The position numbers were made by a program, and so were the translations under genes. The notes beneath the pieces were generated by a model. The model searched no databases, had not been told where the DNA came from, and saw only the letters and a list, made by a program, of their open reading frames with translations. A stretch of 44,176 nt of DNA from an uncultured Acidobacteriia bacterium (GTDB lineage Bacteria; Acidobacteriota; Terriglobia; Bryobacterales; Bryobacteraceae): NCBI GenBank assembly GCA_903881085.1, contig CAIRSA010000242.1, positions 1 to 44,176 of the forward strand. The letters run 5' to 3'. Positions 7,456 through 15,108 of this stretch are shown piece by piece. The first letter of the stretch is position 1. The number at the start of each line of letters is the position of its first letter.

Positions 7456-8709
7456 CTTTTTCAGCAACGGCTTGAGTTGCTTTTTGATTGTTTGTGATTT
7501 CATGATCTGCGCGGACCGGTAGGCATAACTCATGAAATTGCGACGACCCAAATATGAGTATCGGCGGAAGAGCTTTTTTAGGTAAAGGCCCTTCGGCGAA
7601 CGCTTCTTCGCCATTCGCAATTTATTGTATTTTCGGCGTGCGTTGTTTGCAGTCCGTATCCCGCGCTTCATGCGGTCGCAATAGCGGGCAACCGAACTAG
7701 ATCGTATTCGAACATTTTTGCCATCGAACGTAAATCCCAGGTACTGTAGCGGTTCAGTTGTGCGTAGACGGTCTCCCTCCAATGAAAACGTGCGCTCCTC
7801 AGTCTTGTCAGTCTGGATTTCAAGTTTGAAGTCGTTGATGCGGTCGTTGACGAATGTCTTTATCGCGTCGAGTGTGCCTTTCGGCGCGATCATAATGATG
7901 TCGTCGCAGTATCGTAAGTAGCGTGCGTTGATTTGATTCGCGAACGACTGCATTTGAGCATCGAACGATAACATGTAAATGTTTGATAGCGCGGCGCTGA
8001 TTGGCGTACCTTGTGGTATTCCCTTGCTTTGGTTGTTGAGCTGAAGTAGCGGTCGAACGGTCGTGCGAAAAATGTTTGGCTCGCATAGGCGCTTACGATG
8101 ATGTTTTTTGGGATTATGTAGCGAAATGTTGAGGGCGTTGTACACCGCCCGCTTGTCAACTCGGCACCATCGCGTGAGTGACCGGTAAATATTGTAATGA
8201 TCCGGTGGGAGGTGGTCGGCGGATAACAACTTAGCCCATGCTTTTCTGAGAAGATAGTGATCGAGATTGTCAAAGAATCCAGTAATGTCTAGTGCGATAA
8301 CGTCGCACTCCTGGCGGCAGAGGATGTCGTTGAATGCGATTTGTGCAAATTCTATGTTGCTTTTTCCCATCGTGCGAAATGCGAGAACGGAATTCTCAAG
8401 CCCGGCATTGCTCAGTGCCTCTTCGTAGCGTTGGTTCAGCAGGTGCGCATAATATGCGTAGATGTGGCTGTCGGCATGCGCTGCATAGGAGATGTCCCGC
8501 TTCTTTTCCTTGCGCTCGATTATTCCTGTCGTCTTGTTCTTTACAAGTTTGACGGTCTTGATGACTGTATGGATGAACGGGTAAAACGAATGTTTTTCGA
8601 CCGTGTTGGGCACCATAGCGATTTTGCTTGCGCTGTGTGGGCCGACGGGGTTGTCAAAATGCAGATAATGCCGTATCTTGTACCACGGTGGTGCTTCGGA
8701 GTTCACCAT
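7432..8709 (-). CDS. Reverse transcriptase, DRT2-like defence type (425 aa)
   Basis: The RT palm motifs are plain: DITGFFDNLDH (Asp about 141), SKGIPQGTPISAALSNIYM (residues about 228-246) and YLRYCDDIIMI, where YCDD at about 267-270 carries the catalytic aspartates. The C-terminal 100 residues are very basic and helical, as in a thumb/RNA-binding region. The N-terminal PWYKIRHYLHFDNP and HSFYPFI, the single-domain size of about 425 aa and the lack of a group II intron maturase or endonuclease domain resemble the antiviral RT Drt2 group. That assignment is from memory of the family, not a search. DRT2 enzymes copy an upstream non-coding RNA, and a structured stretch lies immediately 5' here. 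No strong Shine-Dalgarno sequence precedes ATG 8709. Confidence 0.85.
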   Translation of the reverse strand: MVNSEAPPWYKIRHYLHFDNPVGPHSASKIAMVPNTVEKHSFYPFIHTVIKTVKLVKNKTTGIIERKEKKRDISYAAHADSHIYAYYAHLLNQRYEEALSNAGLENSVLAFRTMGKSNIEFAQIAFNDILCRQECDVIALDITGFFDNLDHYLLRKAWAKLLSADHLPPDHYNIYRSLTRWCRVDKRAVYNALNISLHNPKKHHRKRLCEPNIFRTTVRPLLQLNNQSKGIPQGTPISAALSNIYMLSFDAQMQSFANQINARYLRYCDDIIMIAPKGTLDAIKTFVNDRINDFKLEIQTDKTEERTFSLEGDRLRTTEPLQYLGFTFDGKNVRIRSSSVARYCDRMKRGIRTANNARRKYNKLRMAKKRSPKGLYLKKLFRRYSYLGRRNFMSYAYRSAQIMKSQTIKKQLKPLLKKLDTTIDT

Positions 8710-8710
8710 T

Positions 8711-8998
8711 TACAACGCTCAGCAAATCCGAGAGAGCCGTTCGGGTTGGCGGCGATCCCTGTAGTAAAACAGACTCTCCCGGAGTAATTCACGGTGTTCT
8801 TCACACCTTCCATCCCAACGTTAGTTGGGCTTTTGGCCGCGTTGTTGCTTATATGCGAGACTATTGTTATAGCTCAGGGAGATCCATTGCTGAATATCCT
8901 ATTGCCAATTATCAAGGCTCTGATCGCCGCCGTTTGCGGTCGAATCACAGGACTTGACATCTTGTAGTCGCCCTCCCAACCAAATTGCTGGGAGCACT
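8711..8998 (-). ncRNA. Candidate structured RNA upstream of the reverse transcriptase
   Basis: On the minus strand directly 5' of the RT gene four hairpins follow each other: CTCCCA/TGGGAG (8973-8994, 10-nt loop), CCCAAC-TAAC-GTTGGG (8814-8829), GGTGT-GAAGA-ACACC (8793-8807), and a long stem TCCGGGAGAG (8774-8783) with CTCTCTCGGA (8727-8736), ten pairs with one G-U, enclosing a smaller CTGT/ACAG hairpin (8759-8772). Such an arrangement fits the RT-copied ncRNA of DRT2 systems in place and size. The ends are guesses. A weak promoter-like pair, TTGCGC then GATAAC 16 bases later, lies just upstream near 9010-9037. Confidence 0.5.
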
Positions 8999-9081
8999 TT
9001 AATAGTTATCACATTTTGACCGTCCTGCGCAATACGCGATTCTGGTTGTTCTCCTTCCAAGTCTTCTGCGTCCTTCTCCAT
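8899..9081 (-). CDS. Possible small acidic protein upstream of the RT (60 aa)
   Basis: The open frame starts at ATG 9081, with GGAG very close upstream, and encodes MEKDAEDLEGEQPESRIAQ and on, with a plausible strand/helix pattern (NVITIKVLPAIWLGGRL). No family was recognised. It runs in the RT direction and overlaps the outer part of the candidate RNA, so it may be an unrelated small gene, part of the RNA, or chance. The rest of the stretch 9082-9334 shows nothing. Confidence 0.3.
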   Translation of the reverse strand: MEKDAEDLEGEQPESRIAQDGQNVITIKVLPAIWLGGRLQDVKSCDSTANGGDQSLDNWQ

Positions 9082-9334
9082 GACTCCAATTAAACAGTTG
9101 GGGGCAACCCGGTGCTCCGGGTCCTAGTCCACCATCCAATAAAGCGGCTTCAGCATGAGTCAGGTCTTTTCGGTGGGAAGCAGAAGCCAGAGGTTATTAT
9201 CGCCGATAGTGTTCATAATCCAGACAGCTTCCAGCTTTCGCAAACAAACGATTGGAGCTGCGCAGTTCGAGGGCGGCGGTGATTCCGTTCATTGCAGGGG
9301 CGTGAGTTCCGCACAATGTCAGGGGTTCACCACA

Positions 9335-10465
9335 TTAAGCAAAAAGAGCCGAATCAGGTTTGATTGTTCCATGAATCTCTGTTGCCGGAACTTTCGCTAT
9401 CTTATTTCGCTGTCGATACTCTTTCCAGACATTTTCGTAATCCACAGTCTTCAGCGCTTCAGTTATACGTGTAATTGCTTTCTGTGAATAACGGTCGAAT
9501 GGCGAGTTGTCAATGTTAATATGCTTATAACATTCTGGGTCATCCTTCAGCTTGAGATACCATATCATCGCGCTTGTCTTTCCTTGAGCCAGTCCAACCT
9601 TCACGGCAAGGCCATTTCTTCCCAAGTTATAGAATCCCAACTCGTCAACGCGTTTCACTGCTATGACTGGTTCACTCGATATGTTGTCTGCTCGCACCAA
9701 CTGAACCGGTATCCCTTCGTTCTTTGTAATTCTAAGCTCGATTTTCAATCCTGAACCTGTCGTTGTCATGCTGACGGTCGCGACACCGGGAAACAGGTCT
9801 TGAATGGACCTTCCGGCGAGTACGGACTTGCTTAGCTTATGGAGATCAGCGACCGTTGGCTGCCCGGTTCTCCCTTCGATTGCGCCATGAATGATGGCAA
9901 GACCTCGAAGTCGCGCCAGCGCTTCGAGCCGATGTCGTCTTCCGGGTTCAAGCAGTTTCCTCACCTCGTTGAGGTCTGTGTCGAAAAGTGTTGCGAGGTC
10001 TGTGGGCGGTGTTGTGGATAAGGGAAGAACACGCTCGGGCAGCTCTAATGCGAAATCCTGGCCGAGGACGTCACACATGATCCTTCGAAACAGCGTGAGG
10101 CTGCCTTGCGCGTGAATATATAACTGTTGTTCTGAAAGCTGGACAATGTAGTGTTGGGCGGCATCTCGCAGTGCGTTCAGAGAGCGAAGGACAACAGCTT
10201 CTTCTTCGTTTAAGAAGCGAACTTTCCCGTCGCTGAGTGCCGTCCTGATACAGTGGTCGAAGCCAATAGTGTGAGGCTCACCGCGTTCCCGAATTCTCCC
10301 GCCCTTCTGGAGAAGTGTAGCCTTAAGAAGCATTTCGAATGCATGATCGAGCTGGATCAGGACGGCTTCCGCCCTACCACGGTCTGATGGCCGGTTGAAG
10401 ATCTCGATTCCCAGAACGAGTGAATCCACCGCCTTCTCAAGCAAAAGTCTCGCCTCACGCTTCAT
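9335..10465 (-). CDS. DUF3644 domain protein (376 aa)
   Basis: The N-terminus (REARLLLEKAVDSLVLGIEIFNRPSDRGR, then a segment with DHAFEMLLKATLLQKGG) matches the DUF3644 family as remembered. It is helical, with a conserved IGFDHCI segment and a Q-Y pair in AAQHYIVQLSEQQLY that is typical of the family. The biochemical function is unknown; members are often found beside regulators and defence genes. The C-terminal half is unrecognised but well structured. It begins 1 nt after the stop of the HTH-ImmA gene; AGGAGG lies 13 nt upstream of ATG 10465, while ATG 10477 (overlapping) sits too close to that site. It is the last gene of a three-gene operon. Confidence 0.75.
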   Translation of the reverse strand: MKREARLLLEKAVDSLVLGIEIFNRPSDRGRAEAVLIQLDHAFEMLLKATLLQKGGRIRERGEPHTIGFDHCIRTALSDGKVRFLNEEEAVVLRSLNALRDAAQHYIVQLSEQQLYIHAQGSLTLFRRIMCDVLGQDFALELPERVLPLSTTPPTDLATLFDTDLNEVRKLLEPGRRHRLEALARLRGLAIIHGAIEGRTGQPTVADLHKLSKSVLAGRSIQDLFPGVATVSMTTTGSGLKIELRITKNEGIPVQLVRADNISSEPVIAVKRVDELGFYNLGRNGLAVKVGLAQGKTSAMIWYLKLKDDPECYKHINIDNSPFDRYSQKAITRITEALKTVDYENVWKEYRQRNKIAKVPATEIHGTIKPDSALFA

Positions 10466-10466
10466 A

Positions 10467-11579
10467 TCAAAAGTCATGCCTCCTAGCGCGGAACTGCAAA
10501 ATGCTTGACCCACTTACGGCTTCCTTTGGGATGGATTGCCCGGTAACCTCCGTAAACGCCTCGACAGAAAAGTGCAGTCCTTCGCACAGCTCTCGCATCG
10601 TCATATTAACCGAAGTTCCCAGCGACAATAGTGCAGGTATAAACAGTTCTGGCTCTTGGAAATGAGGTTCTTGTGGCTCCCCTTGATTCCACTTCTTCAA
10701 TGAAATGTATTGACATGCATGTCGATAAGCTGAAGGGTCGATCACGCCGAGGTCGTAGGCTCTACGAACAATGGCAGCGGCACTGACCCGCCAGCGCCGT
10801 TTCAGCTCGAAAACGTGCGGCCAGGAGATGCGCCTGGACATTCCAAATTCACGTCTAAACGCTCGTTCCGGGAGGAGAAATGCTGAAGCAAACCTGTCTG
10901 CCTCGGCTTCGGTGGCCTTGCTCCCAGTTTGGATACCCGTGTGTAGAACCAAATGGCCGCATTCATGTCCGAGGTCAAATGCCCAACGTGATGAACTCTG
11001 GATATATTGGTTCAAAAAAATCAAGGTCGTTTTACCTTTTCGCGAAAATGCATCAATCTTTTTCGCATCAACGATCCCCGTGATAATCAAAACTCCAGCG
11101 TGCTCCAACACGCGCCCCATATGCATTATCGGACTATCCAATCCAAGACTCCAGTGTTGACGACAGGCTTCCGCAGCTTCTTCGATACCTTCTACTCCCG
11201 ATACTGGTATGGCCGGAACATTGAAGTCTGGAAATTTGAATTGCGTCGCCAATTTCGCTACAACTTCACCAAGTAGCGTGGCGTGCGCTCGCACACGAGA
11301 CTTTATCTTCTCGGGGGCAGTCCTACGATGCCTGAAATTGCATTCCTCTTCTTTGAAGGGGTCGTCAATACGTTCATAGAAAAAGGATGCATGGAATCCC
11401 AAGACCTCAGCAAATGCTAGGACCAGATCCGTCGGTGGCGCTTCTACTTTTTTATTCCGCTCAAGGAGGGAGATTAGCGTCGGGGAAGCCGCGACTTTAC
11501 CGCCGAGATCAGTCTGGGTAAGGCCTTTGAATTCCCTTGCAAGCTGCAGCCGTTCCCCCACAAAGCCATTAGCGCCCAT
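10467..11579 (-). CDS. XRE-type HTH and ImmA/IrrE metallopeptidase fusion (370 aa)
   Basis: Residues about 8-65 form a Cro/CI-type helix-turn-helix (LAREFKGLTQTDLGGKVAAS, then LISLLERN). Residues about 150-260 are an ImmA/IrrE-type zinc peptidase with HECGH at 205-209 and an acidic ligand region in TEAEADRFASAFLLP. Known members bind DNA or cleave a partner repressor to switch on prophage or stress genes. The C-terminus carries an extra conserved helical part. It overlaps the upstream unknown gene by 11 nt (ATG inside its last codons) and abuts the DUF3644 gene, so the three are translated together. It probably controls its own operon. Confidence 0.88.
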   Translation of the reverse strand: MGANGFVGERLQLAREFKGLTQTDLGGKVAASPTLISLLERNKKVEAPPTDLVLAFAEVLGFHASFFYERIDDPFKEEECNFRHRRTAPEKIKSRVRAHATLLGEVVAKLATQFKFPDFNVPAIPVSGVEGIEEAAEACRQHWSLGLDSPIMHMGRVLEHAGVLIITGIVDAKKIDAFSRKGKTTLIFLNQYIQSSSRWAFDLGHECGHLVLHTGIQTGSKATEAEADRFASAFLLPERAFRREFGMSRRISWPHVFELKRRWRVSAAAIVRRAYDLGVIDPSAYRHACQYISLKKWNQGEPQEPHFQEPELFIPALLSLGTSVNMTMRELCEGLHFSVEAFTEVTGQSIPKEAVSGSSILQFRARRHDF

Positions 11580-12198
11580 TCCCTTCGGTACCTGTACCCT
11601 TTTCCTTGCGATCTTTCTGCTCCTCTTCCGATTGAAGGGGGGTGAAACTGGGTGGACCCAGATCGATAGGGCTGGGCGTCATTGAACGAATGGAGGTGGC
11701 GAGTTCGGGGACGGTAAACGAATTCGTGCCATTACCCTCTTCATCAATCTCGACCAATATGACATTCTTAGTATCGCCGGTTGAATCGGTCTCAATGGCC
11801 AGCCGCAAGATATGGTTCCTATCTGGAACTACGCCGTAGTCGAAACAGGTCTGGATGTTGCCCAATTCAGTGAAGCTCACTGCCAGTGAGCGACTTGGCG
11901 GATCGTCCGGATCGCCCTTGTAGAACTTCAATGGAATTGATCCCACAGCAAAAGTAAACCGATTCTGTTCCTCCGGAAGCACGGTAAGCCACGGAAAACG
12001 TTGTGTGGCCTGGGTTAGTGCATAGCAAATCCGCCGGTAGGCCACACAGCCCAAGGTCCATGAATCATCACCCTTGCTGGGTTCGTGGTCCAAAACCGCG
12101 CTGCGCCGACCGCTACGTATTGTATCGGCGACGATAATTAGTCGATCCAGCGAAAGCGCCGGATAGACATCCCAAGGAAGGAATTCCAACATGATCAA
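11569..12198 (-). CDS. Hypothetical beta-rich protein, first gene of the ImmA/DUF3644 operon (209 aa)
   Basis: The family was not recognised. Residues about 1-180 alternate strands and turns (LILVDTI-like openings, FTFAVGSIPLKFY, SLAVSFTELGNIQTCFDYG, HILRLAIETD, VILVEIDEEG), suggesting a compact beta fold. The last 30 residues are charged and disordered (QSEEEQKDRKEKGTGTEGN). The start may be ATG 12198 or ATG 12192. The 11-nt overlap with the following HTH-ImmA gene argues for a functional unit; it could be the target or sensor partner of the peptidase, which is inference. Confidence 0.65.
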   Translation of the reverse strand: MIMLEFLPWDVYPALSLDRLIIVADTIRSGRRSAVLDHEPSKGDDSWTLGCVAYRRICYALTQATQRFPWLTVLPEEQNRFTFAVGSIPLKFYKGDPDDPPSRSLAVSFTELGNIQTCFDYGVVPDRNHILRLAIETDSTGDTKNVILVEIDEEGNGTNSFTVPELATSIRSMTPSPIDLGPPSFTPLQSEEEQKDRKEKGTGTEGNGR

Positions 12199-12230
12199 AG
12201 ACTAGCATATATTCAGACACGCATGCAAAT

Positions 12231-12256
12231 AATTTTCGAGTTCGGAAAATTTTTCC
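12231..12256. promoter_or_regulatory. Palindromic operator candidate upstream of the ImmA/DUF3644 operon
   Basis: Two overlapping palindromes lie 33-58 bp before the first gene (start 12198): AATTTTC-GAGTTCG-GAAAATT (12231-12251, perfect 7-bp arms) and GGAAAA-T-TTTTCC (12244-12256, perfect 6-bp arms). The size and place suit binding by the HTH protein of the operon. Binding itself is inference. Confidence 0.5.
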
Positions 12257-12331
12257 ATTCACGAAGGTTCTTGCCTCAGGTTATCTCACCTCGCTCGTCA
12301 TTTTCATTCAATTGCCGGTCCGATGTGGTGA

Positions 12332-12979
12332 CTATCGAGTGCGCATAAGCCGAATGAACTCGGTTTCGGAACTCATCGCTTCATCCAGCAAGTTGCTCTT
12401 CGTGAGGGCGACGAACAGGGCGCAGGCTCTCGCCTGGCAGTTAATCGAGCGCTCCGGGTTGAATTCGATATCGGTGAACCCGGCGTGTTGGCTGAGTTGG
12501 CCGAACGACTCTCGCCGAGGATAGATGGCGCTGATGTATAACCAGTCGTAGAACACCGTCTTTGGCTCTAAGGGAAACTGCCTATTCTCAAACGTGAACC
12601 CGACTAGGCGTCCGGATTCCTGTAGTCGCTGATCCCGCTTGGCGTCTCGCGGCTCGGCCCCGTACAAGTCCGTGTATGGGCCACCGCGCTCAAAAACCTT
12701 GCTGCCTTGGAATACACATTCCAGCACGATCTCGCCAAACTGCTGGGTCTGGATTTTGAGATTGAAAGCGCTCAATTGCCGCCCCAGGTCATCTTCTGAC
12801 TTGGTCGAGATTTCCAGTAATGGCGAGTAGCCAGACCATGCTGCCGTTTGATGTAACGCCTTGATGTTCTTTTTCTTCTGGGAAACCGCAAATCCAGGAC
12901 TCCAGACGAAGCTAAACGACAACTCTTTCACAAATCCTGCATCATCTGGCGATGGAATAAAGATGGGGCGTTCAGCCAT
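12332..12979 (-). CDS. NADAR-like protein of the DarT1-antitoxin type (215 aa)
   Basis: The start ATG 12979 has AGGAGG eight bases upstream (12988-12993) and gives MAERPIFIPSP at the N-terminus, as in relatives. Conserved blocks: FVWSPGFAVSQKKKNI, PLLEISTKSEDDLGRQLSAFNL, VFQGSKVFERGGPYTDLYG, AKRDQRLQESG, KTVFYDWLYI and FNPERSINCQARACALF. These match the family described as DarT1-associated NADAR antitoxin, which removes ADP-ribose from guanine in DNA. Recognition is from memory, not a search. No DarT toxin lies beside it; the neighbour upstream is a serine resolvase 81 bp away on the same strand. It may be an orphan antitoxin or an anti-phage hydrolase. Confidence 0.75.
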   Translation of the reverse strand: MAERPIFIPSPDDAGFVKELSFSFVWSPGFAVSQKKKNIKALHQTAAWSGYSPLLEISTKSEDDLGRQLSAFNLKIQTQQFGEIVLECVFQGSKVFERGGPYTDLYGAEPRDAKRDQRLQESGRLVGFTFENRQFPLEPKTVFYDWLYISAIYPRRESFGQLSQHAGFTDIEFNPERSINCQARACALFVALTKSNLLDEAMSSETEFIRLMRTR

Positions 12980-13059
12980 GGGTGGTGCCTCCTCAGAAGT
13001 TCGATGTGATCGGACGCGATAGTCCCCGCTTCCGATTTGGTTGTTGTCTACTTCCATTG

Positions 13060-13731
13060 TCACGCGGCCTTCAATATACGAGCAACATTGCTATGGAGGA
13101 ATGGCGATCCTCCACGGGTAGACCGCTTCTGCTTGTTGAGGTCGGCTGCAATCTGACGCAGAGTTTTTCCTTGCTTACGCAGGTTCTGAATCTTTCGGCG
13201 AATTTGCTGCTCCTGCGGATCGGGTTCGACGGTCTTGCCGTCGGCGCATAACCGAAAACCGTAGGGACAGTTGCCGACGAATTGTAAGTTGGCGGCTTTG
13301 TGGCGCATTGCGTCCCGCGTACGCTCTCCGATTGCTTCACGCTCCCACTGACTCACACTGACCATGATGTTGAGTACCAACCGGCCCGAAGCCGATCCTG
13401 TGTCAAGTGACTCTGCCACGCTGACTAGGGAGACGCCCTTCCGTTGGAACTGCTCCAACAGAACGGCCAGGTCTTTCACGCTGCGTGTCAGGCGGTCGAG
13501 TTTGGCCACGATGACCATCCCGATTGCCTTGGACTTGGCCAAGTCGAGGACCCGCGTCATGCCGGGCCGGTCCAGATCCTTTGCTGACTCACCGGCGTCC
13601 ACCACGATTTCCAAAAGTTCCACGTCATGGACGACCGCCATTGCACGGATCTTCTCTTGCTGCGCTTCTAAGCTGACTCCATGATCAGCCTGCTTATCCG
13701 TCGATACTCTCACGTAGCCAATTGCCTTCAT
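13060..13731 (-). CDS. Serine recombinase / resolvase (223 aa)
   Basis: The start ATG 13731 gives MKAIGYVRVSTDKQ, where the Ser in RVST is the catalytic nucleophile of the resolvase/invertase family. Further family blocks are SLEAQQEKIRA, MVIVAKLDRLTRSVKDL (catalytic Arg region) and VSVSQWEREAIGERTRDAM. The C-terminus (KQGKTLRQIAADLNKQ, RSTRGGSPFLHSNVARIL) is a recombinase/HTH DNA-binding part. The size is that of a small resolvase, not a large integrase. It may resolve cointegrates or excise part of the island. An open frame extends 12 codons upstream, without better signals. Confidence 0.88.
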   Translation of the reverse strand: MKAIGYVRVSTDKQADHGVSLEAQQEKIRAMAVVHDVELLEIVVDAGESAKDLDRPGMTRVLDLAKSKAIGMVIVAKLDRLTRSVKDLAVLLEQFQRKGVSLVSVAESLDTGSASGRLVLNIMVSVSQWEREAIGERTRDAMRHKAANLQFVGNCPYGFRLCADGKTVEPDPQEQQIRRKIQNLRKQGKTLRQIAADLNKQKRSTRGGSPFLHSNVARILKAA

Positions 13732-13931
13732 AAAACCATGAAAACATTCACGATACATGTCACACAATTTACTGCTTCTAAAGGATTAAACCATAAAACC
13801 TTCGTCGCTTATGGCTTAGGACTCGTGGAGTTGAGCTGTACCACTAAAGTTTTGTGGTTTCCCACCCGATAACCAAGTATTCGATTGTAATTTGAATAAC
13901 GAAGACGAATAGCGGGTATGGGAGGAATTGA

Positions 13932-14639
13932 GTGACCACACTGTCGAATGCAGCTATACAAATAAAGGACGCCCTTTTGCGGCGTCACGCGCAGAAGTGC
14001 ATCTACGGAAACTCCGCAGCGGCGATCACGGATCAAATGATTGCGCAATGTACAATCACATACTCGCAGCTTCACATGAGCGTGATGATCGATGTGCCAC
14101 TACCTAGCATTGGTGAGCCGCTAGACGAGATAGCAAATTGGTGCTATGAACATGGGTTCAAGCCGTTGAACGCACTGGCAGTTGAAAACAAAAGACGGCG
14201 GCCTAGTCCGGGCTACGAAGAAGCTCCTGGCTGTGGCGAATGGTACGACGACATTAGAAAGTGCGTTGCTTTCCATGGCTACCCCTCTCCAACTCGTATA
14301 GACCTTTCCGAGATGGAGGAGTCGATGAAGAAGACCAGCACTACAGCGCACCTGACTCCAGAGGAGGCATTCTCCGCCGACCTTCTCACATTGAGTAGGG
14401 CCTTGTTGAAAGTAGCACCTATTCTGGGCCGAGACTTGGAACGAGAAATCGAGCAAAATAGGCAACTGCAATTTGCGAAAACAGGTCTGAGCAAAAACAC
14501 GCCTGGCAAGATTTTGTATATCTTAGTCAACCATGGGCTGCGTAATCTCGCGATTGAATGTTTAGCATTAAGGTACAGAACTCTCTTTACTCCTAGACAT
14601 ATAAACCATGCCGAGGAGTGGCTCCAGAAAGTTACTTGA
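13932..14639 (+). CDS. Hypothetical protein, GTG start (235 aa)
   Basis: GTG at 13932 is preceded by GGAGG (13921-13925) with a 6-nt spacer, which decides the start. Residues about 10-120 contain TITYSQLHMSV, LDEIANWCYEHGFKPLNALAVE and SPGYEEAPGCGEWYDD, a pattern resembling the roughly 100-residue N-terminal domain found before HNH or other nuclease domains (ITYgeLa, then PlLtalVVnk, then PG-G). The C-terminal half (about 140-235) is helical and unrecognised; no nuclease motif is seen. The upstream 13768-13931 is AT-rich with repeated AAAACC/CCACAAAAC words but no clear feature. Confidence 0.65.
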   Translation: MTTLSNAAIQIKDALLRRHAQKCIYGNSAAAITDQMIAQCTITYSQLHMSVMIDVPLPSIGEPLDEIANWCYEHGFKPLNALAVENKRRRPSPGYEEAPGCGEWYDDIRKCVAFHGYPSPTRIDLSEMEESMKKTSTTAHLTPEEAFSADLLTLSRALLKVAPILGRDLEREIEQNRQLQFAKTGLSKNTPGKILYILVNHGLRNLAIECLALRYRTLFTPRHINHAEEWLQKVT

Positions 14640-14765
14640 GCCGATGTAGTTCAAATTCCGACCAACATAATAAAGGCGCACATCTTCTAACCGGCGGTTT
14701 CGATTGTGAGGTAATCTTCTGAAATGATTGATTTCATTTAGGAGTGCGAAACGAAGAGGCCGTTC

Positions 14766-14954
14766 ATGGTGAACGGCGAAAAGATCCTTAAATGGAAGAG
14801 AGTTCCCGCTGCGCAAGTGGTCAACAACAAAAGAGCGATAGTACGATGTGTCGAGTGTTGGGGCGCGGTCAGGAAACACCGGCAACTCATTCCAACTGGC
14901 CCGGCACCTCATGTTGAGCATAAGCATCATGAGGATTCGGAAAACTGTTCCTAA
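14766..14954 (+). CDS. Small zinc-binding-like protein (62 aa)
   Basis: AAGAGG lies six bases upstream of ATG 14766. The sequence holds VRCVECWGAVRKHRQ, then HVEHKHHEDSENC: a CxxC pair, then a His/Cys cluster that could complete one zinc site. Short stand-alone proteins of this layout are common in island DNA. A longer minus-strand frame (14568-14930) overlaps it, but its translation looks less protein-like. The remainder 14955-15108 shows nothing. Confidence 0.55.
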   Translation: MVNGEKILKWKRVPAAQVVNNKRAIVRCVECWGAVRKHRQLIPTGPAPHVEHKHHEDSENCS

Positions 14955-15108
14955 GGATATTTTTATAAAGGGAATCCTCGGAAGTCCGACGCGCCAGTCG
15001 CATAACAGCGGGCTAATCGGAAGCGCTGCATCAATCGGTCAAATCCGAATTGGGCCGCGATAACCGTCCCGCGTTTCACGGCCCCGTCGGAAGGTAACAC
15101 CAATTCGG

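Noticed and set aside
8341..8787. 148-codon plus-strand frame opposite the RT gene
   Set aside because: It is antisense to the conserved RT coding region; kept only as a note on openness of the cDNA strand near the RNA.
14568..14930. 120-codon minus-strand frame
   Set aside because: It overlaps the small zinc-binding-like gene on the plus strand and the end of the gene at 13932-14639; the translation has no recognisable features.
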